NCBI RefSeq assembly: GCF_016924835.1
Contig: NZ_CP070480.1
Location: forward strand, 1,426,001-1,490,000
Direction of reading: 5' to 3'
DNA from: Rothia sp. ZJ932
GTDB taxonomy: Bacteria; Actinomycetota; Actinomycetes; Actinomycetales; Micrococcaceae
DNA length: 64,000 nucleotides
Shown here: in pieces, positions 1 to 8,792 of the stretch
Position numbering within the stretch: position 1 is the first letter of the stretch
Layout of the letters: every line of letters begins with the position of its first letter
Notes under the pieces: model-generated
The model's database searches: none
Seen by the model: the letters and a program-made list of their open reading frames with translations, nothing else
What the model was told of the DNA's origin: nothing
Position numbers and translations under genes: made by a program

Positions 1-5
1 AAGGA

Positions 6-653
6 TTAGAATTCCTGGCGTGAGAAAGTGCTCTGCTGCGGTTCGATGCTAGGGGTTGATTCCAGCTCCTTGAGGTTAGATTCCATCAAGTGACGCAGAC
101 CCTCACGGTACTGCTTTTCGAAGTTACGCAGGTTATCTACCGAGATTTCAAGCTGCTTCTTGGTCTGATCCAGTTCACCCAGAACACGGTTGCGTTCGGT
201 ACGAGCATCAGCAACCAGTGACGTTGCTTCGCTACGCGCCTCACCAACCATACGTTCCTTCTCTGCCTTACCGGCAGCAACGTAGTCATCGTGAACCTTT
301 TGTGCCATGGCCAGCAAGGACGCGGCGTTATCGGGCGCAGGAGTCTGCGAAGCCGCAGGCGCTGCAACGGGTACAGGTTCAGCAACGGGCGCAGCCGTGG
401 CGGGGCTTGCAGCAGGTGTAGCATCACCCACAATCTCAGAATCAAGGACCTGTGACTGTGCCTCTTCGGCAGCTGCCAGCTTAGCCTCAGTTTCTTCAAG
501 CTGGCGCTTCAGTGAAGCGTTCTCAGCGTTCAAGCGACGAAACTCAACAACTACCTCGTCCAAGAAGTCATCGACTTCTTCCATGGAGTAGCCCTTGGTG
601 TATTTCGTAAACTTAAACCCCTTGTTGATTACGTTTTCTGGCGTAAGAGCCAC
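6..653 (-). CDS. divIVA: DivIVA/Wag31 polar growth scaffold
   Basis: Cytoplasmic coiled-coil scaffold that binds curved membrane at the poles and septum and directs peptidoglycan synthesis in actinobacteria. The 215-residue product opens with the conserved DivIVA membrane-binding domain (residues 1-40, with FTKYTKGYSMEEVDDFLDEV), continues as a coiled coil to about residue 65, has a Pro/Ala-rich linker (about 70-108), and ends in a second coiled coil (about 109-190). The start is GTG, preceded by AGGTGA at a suitable distance. It is the last gene of the dcw/sepF block, separated from yggT by about 430 bp, so it probably has its own promoter. In mycobacteria the homologue is phosphorylated by PknA/PknB; that is family knowledge. 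Confidence 0.96.
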   Translation of the reverse strand: MALTPENVINKGFKFTKYTKGYSMEEVDDFLDEVVVEFRRLNAENASLKRQLEETEAKLAAAEEAQSQVLDSEIVGDATPAASPATAAPVAEPVPVAAPAASQTPAPDNAASLLAMAQKVHDDYVAAGKAEKERMVGEARSEATSLVADARTERNRVLGELDQTKKQLEISVDNLRNFEKQYREGLRHLMESNLKELESTPSIEPQQSTFSRQEF

Positions 654-1084
654 GAATGAATCACCTCATAAATCGAACCGTATCACCATAGGAGATGGTG
701 ATCAGATGTTACCCCAAACATCTTTAACTAAACAGAATCTTACAATCTTTTGAGCGACTCACCGCGCCAATTTGCCAGCAAGCCCCCAGCTCTTGTTTTC
801 TATATAAAAAGTTACCGCTTTACATATGGCAAGTGCTGTGAGCTTCAGGTAGCTTCACACCCTTTCGGGTTGAACCGGGATGCGCCCTCAACGATGACAA
901 ATTCTAACTTCTAGTATTTTAGACAAAAACTATTAATATCTTATCCACAAAACAGCCCACAAGTTAGTTGATGTTTGACACACAGCCAATAAACAGCAGG
1001 TTCCATTTCAAAGGCTTCAAAGCACAAGTTACCCGCTAGCTTTTCACGCCCCAGCAAACGTACTCTGACTGCTGACCCAGCAAA
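654..1084. other. Intergenic region upstream of divIVA
   Basis: No convincing gene in this 431-bp gap. It should contain the divIVA promoter. Read on the minus strand it holds a small hairpin with a GAAA loop (about 854-874, arms TTCA-ACCC and GGGT-GTGAA) and, beside it, GAAGCT written twice. The left part is AT-rich. I do not recognise a known riboswitch. Confidence 0.5.
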
Positions 1085-1384
1085 TCACGAAAAACTCACC
1101 AGCAGTCTCTGCAAGAAAATAGATACAAAAGACACCGCAAAGAACAGAATCAAGAAGCCCACATCAAACGAGATTGCTCCCATTCGAATGGGAGGAACCA
1201 GCCTACGCAGGGCATTCATCGGCGGGTCAGTAACAGCATAAATGGCTGAAGCAGCCACTAACATGACACCCCGTGGACGCCACGAGCCCGCGAACATCTG
1301 CACCCAGTCGAGCACCAGACGAAGCATGAGCACCAGCTGAAAGACATAAACCGCAAAAGCAAGAACCGCTAAGAGATAACCCAC
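1085..1384 (-). CDS. YggT-family membrane protein
   Basis: Small integral membrane protein of the YggT family, usually encoded between sepF and divIVA; its role is poorly defined but linked to cell-envelope or division functions. From the GTG at 1384 it is 99 residues with a first membrane segment at about 2-24, a central region with a PMNAL-RRLVPP motif typical of the family, and a second membrane segment near the C-terminus. I chose the GTG because it lies 4 bp after the sepF stop; the longer reading frame runs into sepF and adds a non-conserved basic stretch. Translational coupling to sepF is likely. Confidence 0.85.
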   Translation of the reverse strand: MGYLLAVLAFAVYVFQLVLMLRLVLDWVQMFAGSWRPRGVMLVAASAIYAVTDPPMNALRRLVPPIRMGAISFDVGFLILFFAVSFVSIFLQRLLVSFS

Positions 1385-1388
1385 GACT

Positions 1389-2009
1389 CTAGTCCTGGTT
1401 AAAGAAGCCGTGCGAATCCTCATCCACAGGCACCGGAATTTCGGTGCCTTCGGCACCCAGCACTTCGAGGTTAGCGGGGGTCAGCAAGAAAACTTTGTCG
1501 GTCACACGCTCAATTGAGCCGTGTAGCGCGAAGGCAAGACCCGCAGAAAAATCAACCAGACGCTTCGCTTCTCCCTCAGCCATATCGGTAACGTTCATAA
1601 TCACAGGGATGTTTTCACGGAATGATTCACCAATGATTTTGGCATCATTGTATGAACGGGGGTGAATAGTTGTAATACGTCGCAATTCCTCTTCACTTTC
1701 GTTTGTAGTAGCAGCCGGTGACGCCACCTGACTGCGAGCAGCTTTGCTTCCAGAACCAGAAGAAACCTCAGCAATAGGAGTTGATTCAAAAACCTCATTG
1801 AAATCGGAGGTATCTTCATATTCCGTTTCAGGACTCACGGGTTCTACAGTGGTGGTGTTGTAGTCCTCAAAAAATTCTTCGCGAGGGAAATCTAAATCTT
1901 CATCCCGGTAATACTCTTCACGACGATTCGTTGAACGTTGTGCTGGGGCAGGCTCACCGGGTTCAGCAAGACCTAAGTAAGCCATGGCTTGTTGAAGCGT
2001 GCGCGACAT
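1389..2009 (-). CDS. sepF: SepF cell division protein
   Basis: SepF links FtsZ filaments to the membrane; in actinobacteria, which lack FtsA, it is the main FtsZ anchor. The 206-residue product has an N-terminal amphipathic segment (MSRTLQQAMAYLGLAE), an acidic Ser/Thr-rich linker (about 20-105), and a C-terminal SepF core (about 108-195) containing TIHPRSYNDAKIIGESFREN and a Gly-rich turn before the last strands. The ATG is preceded by a GAGGAG-like ribosome site. It lies between yggS and yggT in the usual order. Confidence 0.95.
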   Translation of the reverse strand: MSRTLQQAMAYLGLAEPGEPAPAQRSTNRREEYYRDEDLDFPREEFFEDYNTTTVEPVSPETEYEDTSDFNEVFESTPIAEVSSGSGSKAARSQVASPAATTNESEEELRRITTIHPRSYNDAKIIGESFRENIPVIMNVTDMAEGEAKRLVDFSAGLAFALHGSIERVTDKVFLLTPANLEVLGAEGTEIPVPVDEDSHGFFNQD

Positions 2010-2078
2010 TTTTCTCCTCGATGAATCTGCCTAATAATTGAGTATGTTTCACCGTCGAACGGTGTTTTGGTTGTATAT

Positions 2079-2882
2079 CTACTGTACCAGTGTGCGAGGC
2101 CCCAAGATTTGAGAACCGACCCGGACAATAGTGGATCCCCACCGGATCGCTGACTCTAAATCAGTGCTCATGCCGGCTGAAATGTGCGCTGCGTGGGGAA
2201 ACTCCTGACGCAAGTTCTGAGAAATTTCGTGCAATCGCTCAAAAGCCTGATCTGTATCTGCACCCAACGGAGGAACCGCCATAACCCCGGCGCAGGTCAG
2301 CCCTTCAGTTGCCTCCAATGCTGAAGCAATCTCAAGAACTAGCTCTTGATGACCCCCACCTCGCAGCCCTTCGGACGCGCGTCCGGCAGTGTCTTCCCCC
2401 TGAGCCAAACTAACCTGCACCAGGCAGCTCAAACCGCCCAGATGGTAGGCAAGGGGAGCTGACGCCTCCTCGTTTTCGTAGCGGGCTACCTGCTGGTTAT
2501 ATGCCTTGCCCAACGCTTTGACCAACGACAGACGATCAATCGAGTGTATATCGGTGGCATACTGCACCACAGACTTCGCCTTATTGGTTTGCAGCTGACC
2601 AATAAAAGACCACCGCAGAGGGTTCTGAGCGTTACGGGTGAGAGACTCAAGATCACGCGCTTTAGCAGATGCCTCCTGATCACGATTTTCACCGACATGA
2701 TTGACACCCAAACCGTAGAGTAACTCAACATCACTAGCCGGAAAAAACTTGGTGACAGCCATCAAATGAACCGCAGGCGATGAGTCATGACGCACCCCCG
2801 AATAATCCCTCTCAGCCTCAGCTATACGAGCCCGCACCTGATAGAGGTTACGCTCAAGATCTTGGCGGCGATCGGTCGTCAT
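2079..2882 (-). CDS. yggS: YggS/PLPBP-family pyridoxal phosphate homeostasis protein
   Basis: Single-domain TIM-barrel PLP-binding protein that buffers pyridoxal 5'-phosphate; no catalytic activity is established for the family. The lysine expected to carry PLP lies in the motif AVTKFFPA, followed by HVGENRDQEA, and the C-terminal motif SAGMSTDLESAI matches the phosphate-binding loop. I placed the start at the ATG at 2882, which gives a 4-bp ATGA overlap with the end of pgeF; the longer frame adds six residues. Residues about 150-180 hold a Gly/Ala-rich insertion longer than in typical homologues. Confidence 0.93.
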   Translation of the reverse strand: MTTDRRQDLERNLYQVRARIAEAERDYSGVRHDSSPAVHLMAVTKFFPASDVELLYGLGVNHVGENRDQEASAKARDLESLTRNAQNPLRWSFIGQLQTNKAKSVVQYATDIHSIDRLSLVKALGKAYNQQVARYENEEASAPLAYHLGGLSCLVQVSLAQGEDTAGRASEGLRGGGHQELVLEIASALEATEGLTCAGVMAVPPLGADTDQAFERLHEISQNLRQEFPHAAHISAGMSTDLESAIRWGSTIVRVGSQILGPRTLVQ

Positions 2883-3670
2883 TCTTTTTCTTCCTTCCAA
2901 ATCAAACCTGCAATTCTGGACGCATCAGCCCTGCGATGCGAAGACACCCGATGATCCTCAAAAGTACACACGTTAGTTTCAGCGTTCACCTCAATCACTG
3001 TCGGATCGCTCCCCAGCAAAGCGATAGCCGCAGCAGGCAAATCCAAGGCAGGGGTGCCCCAGCTCGTTGTGCTAGAGATGCCCGGCATCAGCAACTCCGA
3101 TTCTTGCTGCAGCTGCTCGGGAACCTCATAACAGCGTCCACAGATAGAGGGTCCTATCCAGGCACGCACCTGCGTAACACCTTGTTCTTGCATACGCTCA
3201 AGTGTTGCCTGAATAACTCCATCGAGTAGCCCCCTGCGCCCGGCATGGGCAACAGCTGTAACATTTTTTCCTTGATCAGTTACACCCCAGAAAACCAACG
3301 GTATACAGTCGGCGACCAAAACACCTAGGGGGCGCCTGGCGCCATTGCTGACCGCCGCGTCGGCAACAGGTGCCGATGCCAAGACCCAGGCAGCATTCTC
3401 GACAGAGGCATCAACAGCTACCGGATCGGGAAACTCACTGGCTACATCGGTGCCATGCACTTGATTCAGATAGGCAATAGCACCCTGCTCAAGACCGAGA
3501 GCTTTCTCTAGCTCATACCGGTGAGTAAGAGCTTGAATTGAATCTCCCACATGCAAACCTAAGTTACCGGCTACTTTTGACGTGAAAGCAACATGCACGG
3601 TGCCCTGCACTGTCTCAATGGCTTCGTGCGACACGAAAAGATCCAACGGACTCCCCCGACTCAGTATCAA
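2879..3670 (-). CDS. pgeF: PgeF/YfiH multicopper-oxidase-fold purine nucleoside phosphorylase-like protein
   Basis: Laccase-domain (DUF152) protein of 263 residues. Family members act on purine nucleosides, and in E. coli PgeF removes misincorporated L-Ser from UDP-MurNAc precursors, which fits the wall-synthesis context. Visible motifs are the Cys-containing VLVADCIPLV, the HAGRRGLLDG histidine motif, and SICGRCYEVPE; the usual C-terminal arginine-rich motif reads SSHRRAD. It follows ftsZ and overlaps yggS by 4 bp. Confidence 0.92.
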   Translation of the reverse strand: MILSRGSPLDLFVSHEAIETVQGTVHVAFTSKVAGNLGLHVGDSIQALTHRYELEKALGLEQGAIAYLNQVHGTDVASEFPDPVAVDASVENAAWVLASAPVADAAVSNGARRPLGVLVADCIPLVFWGVTDQGKNVTAVAHAGRRGLLDGVIQATLERMQEQGVTQVRAWIGPSICGRCYEVPEQLQQESELLMPGISSTTSWGTPALDLPAAAIALLGSDPTVIEVNAETNVCTFEDHRVSSHRRADASRIAGLIWKEEKE

Positions 3671-3714
3671 CGCTGACCGAATAATCAGCGAAAACTATAA
3701 GGTACAGATAGCCC

Positions 3715-3759
3715 AAGAGCAAGAGACTGATCCCTGACAGGGGCAGTGCTCTTGCTCTT
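3715..3759 (-). terminator. Long hairpin after ftsZ
   Basis: Inverted repeat with 11-bp outer arms AAGAGCAAGAG / CTCTTGCTCTT and an additional inner ACTG/CAGT stem, directly downstream of ftsZ and ahead of pgeF. There is no strong T-run, so it may act as a partial terminator or mRNA stabiliser. Confidence 0.55.
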
Positions 3760-3793
3760 AGAAAGTTCCTAGCCGATGGCTACAGAGTGAGAC

Positions 3794-5014
3794 TTACTTA
3801 AGGAAGTCGGGAACGTCCAGTGAGTCCTTGCGGGGTGCAGGAGCGTCCTCAACTACCGGAGGCAAATCAACATCGAAACTAGCGGATGCCGGTACGTCAG
3901 AGTGTTGGTTTGACCAACTGTTAGCGGCGGGAGCTGAGAAGCCACCGCGCTGGGGTGCTGATGCTACACCTGGCTGCTGGGCTGAGTTGCCGCCGAAAGT
4001 CTGCTGGGTACGCTGCGCCTGGGTTGCCGCGGCGTTAGCGTTATTTGAGTTGGTCTCGGGGTTTACTGAATCAAAGCCTGCCGCAATAACGGTCACACGT
4101 GCTTCATCACCCAAAGCGTCATCAATGACAGCGCCGAAGATGATGTTTGCATCGGGGTGAGCGACTTCCTGAACCAGGCGAGCTGCTTCGTTAATTTCAA
4201 ACAGACCCAAATCAGAGCCACCCTGGATGGAAAGCAGAACGCCGTGAGCGCCGTCGATGGACGCTTCAAGCAGCGGGGAGGCAATAGCCAGTTCTGCTGC
4301 CTTGACGGCGCGGTCTTCACCCGATGCGGAGCCGATGCCCATGAGCGCTGAGCCAGCACCCTGCATTACTGACTTCACGTCAGCGAAGTCAAGGTTGATC
4401 AAACCGGGGGTGGTAATCAAGTCGGTAATACCCTGAACACCTGAGAGAAGTACCTGGTCAGCTGACTTGAAAGCATCCAGCATCGAAACGTTGCGGTCTG
4501 AGATGGAGAGCAAACGGTCGTTAGGAATAACGATCAGGGTATCGACCTCATCGCGCAACGCCGCAATACCGGTTTCTGCCTGGTTTGAACGACGGCGACC
4601 CTCAAAGGTGAAGGGGCGGGTCACAACACCGATAGTCAGCGCACCCAGCGAACGTGCGATGCGAGCGACAACGGGCGCACCACCGGTGCCGGTGCCACCA
4701 CCCTCACCAGCGGTAACGAAGACCATGTCAGCACCCTTGAGCACTTCTTCGATCTCCTGCTCGTGATCCTCAGCTGCCTGGCGACCAACCTCAGGGTTAG
4801 CGCCTGCACCAAGACCGCGAGTAAGCTCGCGACCAACGTCAAGCTTCACGTCAGCATCTGACATCAGCAGGGCCTGCGCATCGGTGTTGATGGCGATGAA
4901 TTCTACGCCACGAAGACCGACCTCGATCATGCGATTGACAGCGTTTACACCGCCGCCACCGATACCGACGACCTTGATAACTGCCAGGTAGTTCTGGGGA
5001 GTTGCTGCGTCCAT
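3794..5014 (-). CDS. ftsZ: FtsZ cell division GTPase
   Basis: Tubulin-like GTPase that forms the cytokinetic ring. The 406-residue sequence has the N-terminal loop [15 protein letters not shown], the tubulin signature [13 protein letters not shown] near residue 105, the T7 loop region INLDFADVK, a long Gln/Asn/Ala-rich linker (about 325-385), and a C-terminal peptide ending DVPDFLK that is the expected docking site for SepF. A 200-bp upstream gap separates it from ftsQ, so it is probably transcribed from its own promoter. The MerR regulator FtsR, encoded in this window at 39.8 kb, is known in Corynebacterium to activate ftsZ; regulation here is inferred. Confidence 0.98.
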   Translation of the reverse strand: MDAATPQNYLAVIKVVGIGGGGVNAVNRMIEVGLRGVEFIAINTDAQALLMSDADVKLDVGRELTRGLGAGANPEVGRQAAEDHEQEIEEVLKGADMVFVTAGEGGGTGTGGAPVVARIARSLGALTIGVVTRPFTFEGRRRSNQAETGIAALRDEVDTLIVIPNDRLLSISDRNVSMLDAFKSADQVLLSGVQGITDLITTPGLINLDFADVKSVMQGAGSALMGIGSASGEDRAVKAAELAIASPLLEASIDGAHGVLLSIQGGSDLGLFEINEAARLVQEVAHPDANIIFGAVIDDALGDEARVTVIAAGFDSVNPETNSNNANAAATQAQRTQQTFGGNSAQQPGVASAPQRGGFSAPAANSWSNQHSDVPASASFDVDLPPVVEDAPAPRKDSLDVPDFLK

Positions 5015-5214
5015 TTGTGCCTCAATAAATCTTCTTAAGAGCCGCTCAAACCCAAACCTTAACCTTGAGGTTGAAGGGGTAAAAACAGCTGAATTACTTA
5101 CATACTCACCACAAGGTTACCAATACCAAACAACCCTGTCGCTCATGTTTCTCATAAACCTGTACTTTTTGACTCAAAACTTCAAATTGCACAGAACCTC
5201 AAGTATAGGTTTAA
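5015..5214 (-). promoter_or_regulatory. ftsZ upstream region
   Basis: 200-bp non-coding gap between ftsQ and ftsZ, AT-rich compared with the flanking genes. It is the likely site of ftsZ promoters. No operator could be defined by eye. Confidence 0.4.
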
Positions 5215-6117
5215 CTATTTAACCGTGGGGTGCAAAGGGCTCGATACATCGTATACCTGAACGGCACCGTCCGCTCCCATCGAATCAATCAGCGAAGATA
5301 AAACCTTAGCTTTAACTTCACTATCACTAGCTGTTCCCCACACCACTTCAGTACCGTCTTTCATATGAAGGGTAATGGTCGATGCTGAATCTGCCGTGGT
5401 CTTAGAGATCTCACTCATCAAACTCTGCGGAAGAGATGAAAGCACCTTGGTCAAAACCCTGAAAGAATCCTCTTCAGTAGCTTTCAGTCCCCCACCGATC
5501 AGAGGAACCCCGGCATCCTCCACCGACTCAACAGTGCCTAGCTGCACGCCCTGAGCATCCACTAAGTAGAAATTTTGGCGATCTTCTACCACTGCCACAG
5601 GAACTCTCTCCTGCAACCGAACCACCAGTTCATGGGGAGGTCTGCTTTCGGTCACTACACCGTTCAGCACCGAGCTCTCACCCAGCAGTTCCATGACACG
5701 CTGATCATCCACTCTGCTTAAGGGAACCCCGTGCAACTGCTCTAATTGGCTCTGCACATAGTCTTCAGAGAGTAGGTGGGCGCCCTCAACGGTAACGGTG
5801 CGAACGGCTAACCACGGTGAATAAAAGACAACACCGATGAACACGGCAGCAGCAACAACCAGTGCGCCCAAACCAGTCAGCCAACGTCGCAGAGCTGAGG
5901 AAGAAGGTTTCTTAGTTTTTTCGCTTTTACGCACCGACTGCACAGCAGGCTGCTTTTCTGATTTTTCCTGCTCAGAGGCACTACCCTTACGGGAGCTACG
6001 CCACTGGGTAAAGATGCCAACGTTCTTCTCTTCGAGCCCCACCAGCTGATCGGTGGGTTCGAGCATTCGCACCTTAGTGGAGTTGGCTCGTATCTGAGGT
6101 TTTCGAGATGGCGTCAC
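5215..6117 (-). CDS. ftsQ: FtsQ division protein
   Basis: Bitopic membrane protein of the FtsQLB complex of the divisome. The 300-residue product has a basic cytoplasmic N-terminus (about 1-85), one membrane segment (around 87-107, ALVVAAAVFIGVVFYSPW), then an extracytoplasmic POTRA domain beginning VRTVTVEGAHLL and an FtsQ beta domain. It sits 9 bp downstream of murC in the standard order. A later Met at residue 18 could also start, but the longer N-terminus is in keeping with actinobacterial homologues. Confidence 0.95.
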   Translation of the reverse strand: MTPSRKPQIRANSTKVRMLEPTDQLVGLEEKNVGIFTQWRSSRKGSASEQEKSEKQPAVQSVRKSEKTKKPSSSALRRWLTGLGALVVAAAVFIGVVFYSPWLAVRTVTVEGAHLLSEDYVQSQLEQLHGVPLSRVDDQRVMELLGESSVLNGVVTESRPPHELVVRLQERVPVAVVEDRQNFYLVDAQGVQLGTVESVEDAGVPLIGGGLKATEEDSFRVLTKVLSSLPQSLMSEISKTTADSASTITLHMKDGTEVVWGTASDSEVKAKVLSSLIDSMGADGAVQVYDVSSPLHPTVK

Positions 6118-6126
6118 GACGACCGA

Positions 6127-7608
6127 TTAACCTTCACGCTCGGTAAGAGCTTTAACAAGCTCTGCACCATAGGCGGTAATATCACCGGCACCAACAGTCA
6201 TCACAATATCGCCAGGATTCGCCTGAGAGACAATAAGCTCAACTGCCTCGTCAACGCTGGCGGCATATTTAACCTCTGAGTAGCCTGCATCAGTAATCAA
6301 ATGAGAGCTCACGCCCTCAATGGGTAGCTCGCGAGCGGGATAGATGTCAAGAACGTAGGCGCGATCGGCAAGAGCTAGAGCCTGCGCGAACTCTCCCGCG
6401 AACTTTTGGGTGCGAGAGAAAAGGTGGGGCTGGAACATCACGTAAAGGTTGTGTCCGGTTGCCACGGTGCGACCGGTTTCAAGCGCACGCTGCACCTCAG
6501 TGGGGTGATGAGCGTAGTCGTCAAAAACACTCACGCCAGCAGCCACACCGCGGAGGGTAAAGCGGCGGTCAGTACCGGTAAAAGTGCTCAATGCTTCGAC
6601 AATAGCCTGAGGCTGGTAGCCGGCAATCAGCCCGCAAATGAAGGATGCTGTAGCGTTCAGCTGGTTGTGCACACCCGGGATGTTCAGGGTAAGGGTGGTT
6701 GCGCCAGAATAGTGCTGCTTGCCCAACTTGAAATCCCAACGGATGTTCGAGGCGCAGACAATGCCCTCGCTAGTGGTGGAAAGAAGCTGAACATCTGCGG
6801 TTTCTGATTCACCGTAAGTTACAACATCGATTCCGGCTTCTCGTGCCCGATTAGCTAAGTCAGCGGCACCAGCGTCATCCACGCAGGTTACCAACACACC
6901 GTCGTCAGCCATCGAGGCAAGAAAACGGTTGAAAGCCTCAAAAACCTTCTCGGCGCTACCGTAGAAGTCAAGGTGATCAGGTTCAACGTTAGTCACAACC
7001 GCCACATGGGGGCGGTAGCGCACAAATGAACCATCAGATTCATCAGCTTCAGCAACGAACCAGGAATCGGGGTTACCACTTCCCAGTCGAGCATTCGTGT
7101 TGTAGCCTGCGATCTCAGAACCTACGGCAAAGGAGGGCTGAGCTCCCAGCGCGTCCATCATGATCGAAACCATCGAGGAGGTGGTGGTTTTGCCGTGGGT
7201 GCCTGCTACCGCAATAGCTCGCATGTGCCCCATGGTTGCTGCCAGGGCTTCCGAACGGTGCAAGACGCGCACACCCGCTTCACGGGCTGCAATGAGTTCG
7301 GGGTTATCTGTCTTGATAGCGGTGGAGACCACCAGGGTGTCAATGTCGGCAACGTTTTGCGCCTGCTGGGGCACGTTGACGGTAGCACCCATATCGCGGA
7401 GGGCATCCAACGCAGCGCTCTCGCGCTGATCTGAGCCTGAGACCGTGACTCCAGCTTCAAGCATGAGTCGGGCGATTGCTGACATACCAGCGCCACCAAT
7501 ACCGGCAAAATGGACGCGTCCAAGCTCTTGAAGGCGGGGGCGCTGTGCAAAGGGCGGATTAAGAACCTCGGGCATATCGAGGTCAAGGTTCATGATAGAG
7601 GTGCTCAT
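6127..7608 (-). CDS. murC: UDP-N-acetylmuramate--L-alanine ligase
   Basis: Cytoplasmic ATP-dependent ligase adding L-Ala to UDP-MurNAc, the first peptide step of peptidoglycan synthesis. At 493 residues it shows the N-terminal Rossmann loop FAGIGGAGMSAIA, the Mur-ligase P-loop AGTHGKTTTSSM, the metal-binding EADESDGSF, VTNVEPDHLDFYG, and the C-terminal FDDYAHHPTEV. It overlaps murG by an ATGA junction, so the two are translationally coupled. Confidence 0.98.
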   Translation of the reverse strand: MSTSIMNLDLDMPEVLNPPFAQRPRLQELGRVHFAGIGGAGMSAIARLMLEAGVTVSGSDQRESAALDALRDMGATVNVPQQAQNVADIDTLVVSTAIKTDNPELIAAREAGVRVLHRSEALAATMGHMRAIAVAGTHGKTTTSSMVSIMMDALGAQPSFAVGSEIAGYNTNARLGSGNPDSWFVAEADESDGSFVRYRPHVAVVTNVEPDHLDFYGSAEKVFEAFNRFLASMADDGVLVTCVDDAGAADLANRAREAGIDVVTYGESETADVQLLSTTSEGIVCASNIRWDFKLGKQHYSGATTLTLNIPGVHNQLNATASFICGLIAGYQPQAIVEALSTFTGTDRRFTLRGVAAGVSVFDDYAHHPTEVQRALETGRTVATGHNLYVMFQPHLFSRTQKFAGEFAQALALADRAYVLDIYPARELPIEGVSSHLITDAGYSEVKYAASVDEAVELIVSQANPGDIVMTVGAGDITAYGAELVKALTEREG

Positions 7609-8702
7609 GCTTGTGCTGCTTTCAAAATTTCGTGCGCCATCATCTGCGCTGCGTTGCGGATACCGTGAGTGTACGATTTGCTACCCATCTCGGCGAGAGC
7701 ATCAGAGCTCTTGATAAGGGTGGGTACGGTTGCTGAGAACCACTCAGGAGTAAATTCAGAGTCTTTCACAAGAACGGCAGCTCCTGAATCAACGAGGGCT
7801 CGTGCGTTAAGTTCTTGTTCACCGTTGCCGATGGGCAGGGGGACGAAAATAGCGGGAATACCGACGGCGGCAACCTCGCACACTGTTGCTGCGCCTGCAC
7901 GCACTACCAACAGATCTGCAGCTGCATAGACCTTCTGCATACCGTTGATGAACTCCACCTGATGGTAATGGGGAACAGTTAGGGGCTGACCGTCTTCACC
8001 GAGTACAGTCTTGCCGCGTCCGGTAATGTGTAGTACCTGGAAACCCCACTCTTCAAGGTTGGGCACAACTATCTTCAGGGTCTTGTTTAAGCTCAGTGCC
8101 CCCAGCGAACCTCCGGTAACAATGAGGGTTGGCAAATCAGCGTCAAGCCCCAGCTCCTGGCGGGCAGATGCGCGCGTAGCTGCCCGGTCAAGGGTAGCGA
8201 TTTCTTCGCGCATGGGCATGCCAACATAGCGAGCCCCAGCGATCGGAGTATTGTCAAAAGCGGTGCCAACCATCGCAGCTTTTTTAGCGCCCACCTTATT
8301 GGCAAGACCGGGCTTAGCATTGCCCTCGTGAATGACGACGGGAATGCCTTTTTTCTGGGCTGCCAGGTATAGGGGGGTGCAGACATAGCCGCCCACGCCC
8401 ACTACAACATCTGCAGCGGCGTTATCCAGTATGCGAGCTGCTTCTTTGATGGCAGTACGAAAAAGAAGGGGAAATTTCAGAGCATCAAGATTTGGACGGC
8501 GAGGGAAGGGCACTTTGGGGATGAAAGAGATCTCGTAGCCCGCTTCAGGAACCAAGCGAGCTTCCATGCTCTCAGGCGTACCCACCATGTGCAGTTTAGC
8601 CTCGGGTACCTCTGCGGTAAGTGCCGCTGCGATGGCAAGCATGGGACTAATGTGCCCTGCTGTTCCACCGCCAGCTAGAACTACTGAGGGTGCTTTGCTC
8701 AT
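7605..8702 (-). CDS. murG: MurG UDP-GlcNAc--undecaprenyl-PP-MurNAc-pentapeptide transferase
   Basis: Peripheral membrane GT28 glycosyltransferase converting lipid I to lipid II. The N-terminal GGGTAGHISP loop and VIHEGNAKPGLANK lie in the acceptor domain; VTGGSLGA and VVRAGAATVCEVAA with PLPIGNGEQELNA form the UDP-GlcNAc site. I place the start at the ATG at 8702; an in-frame codon five residues upstream is possible. ATGA overlap with murC. Confidence 0.97.
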   Translation of the reverse strand: MSKAPSVVLAGGGTAGHISPMLAIAAALTAEVPEAKLHMVGTPESMEARLVPEAGYEISFIPKVPFPRRPNLDALKFPLLFRTAIKEAARILDNAAADVVVGVGGYVCTPLYLAAQKKGIPVVIHEGNAKPGLANKVGAKKAAMVGTAFDNTPIAGARYVGMPMREEIATLDRAATRASARQELGLDADLPTLIVTGGSLGALSLNKTLKIVVPNLEEWGFQVLHITGRGKTVLGEDGQPLTVPHYHQVEFINGMQKVYAAADLLVVRAGAATVCEVAAVGIPAIFVPLPIGNGEQELNARALVDSGAAVLVKDSEFTPEWFSATVPTLIKSSDALAEMGSKSYTHGIRNAAQMMAHEILKAAQA

Positions 8703-8792
8703 GTTTTTACGCTCCAAATCATTGAGTCTCAGTCGAGAGTCAAGTTTACGGGGTTTTGGTGACTTTCTCTAACCCCTCACTCATCACCGTGC

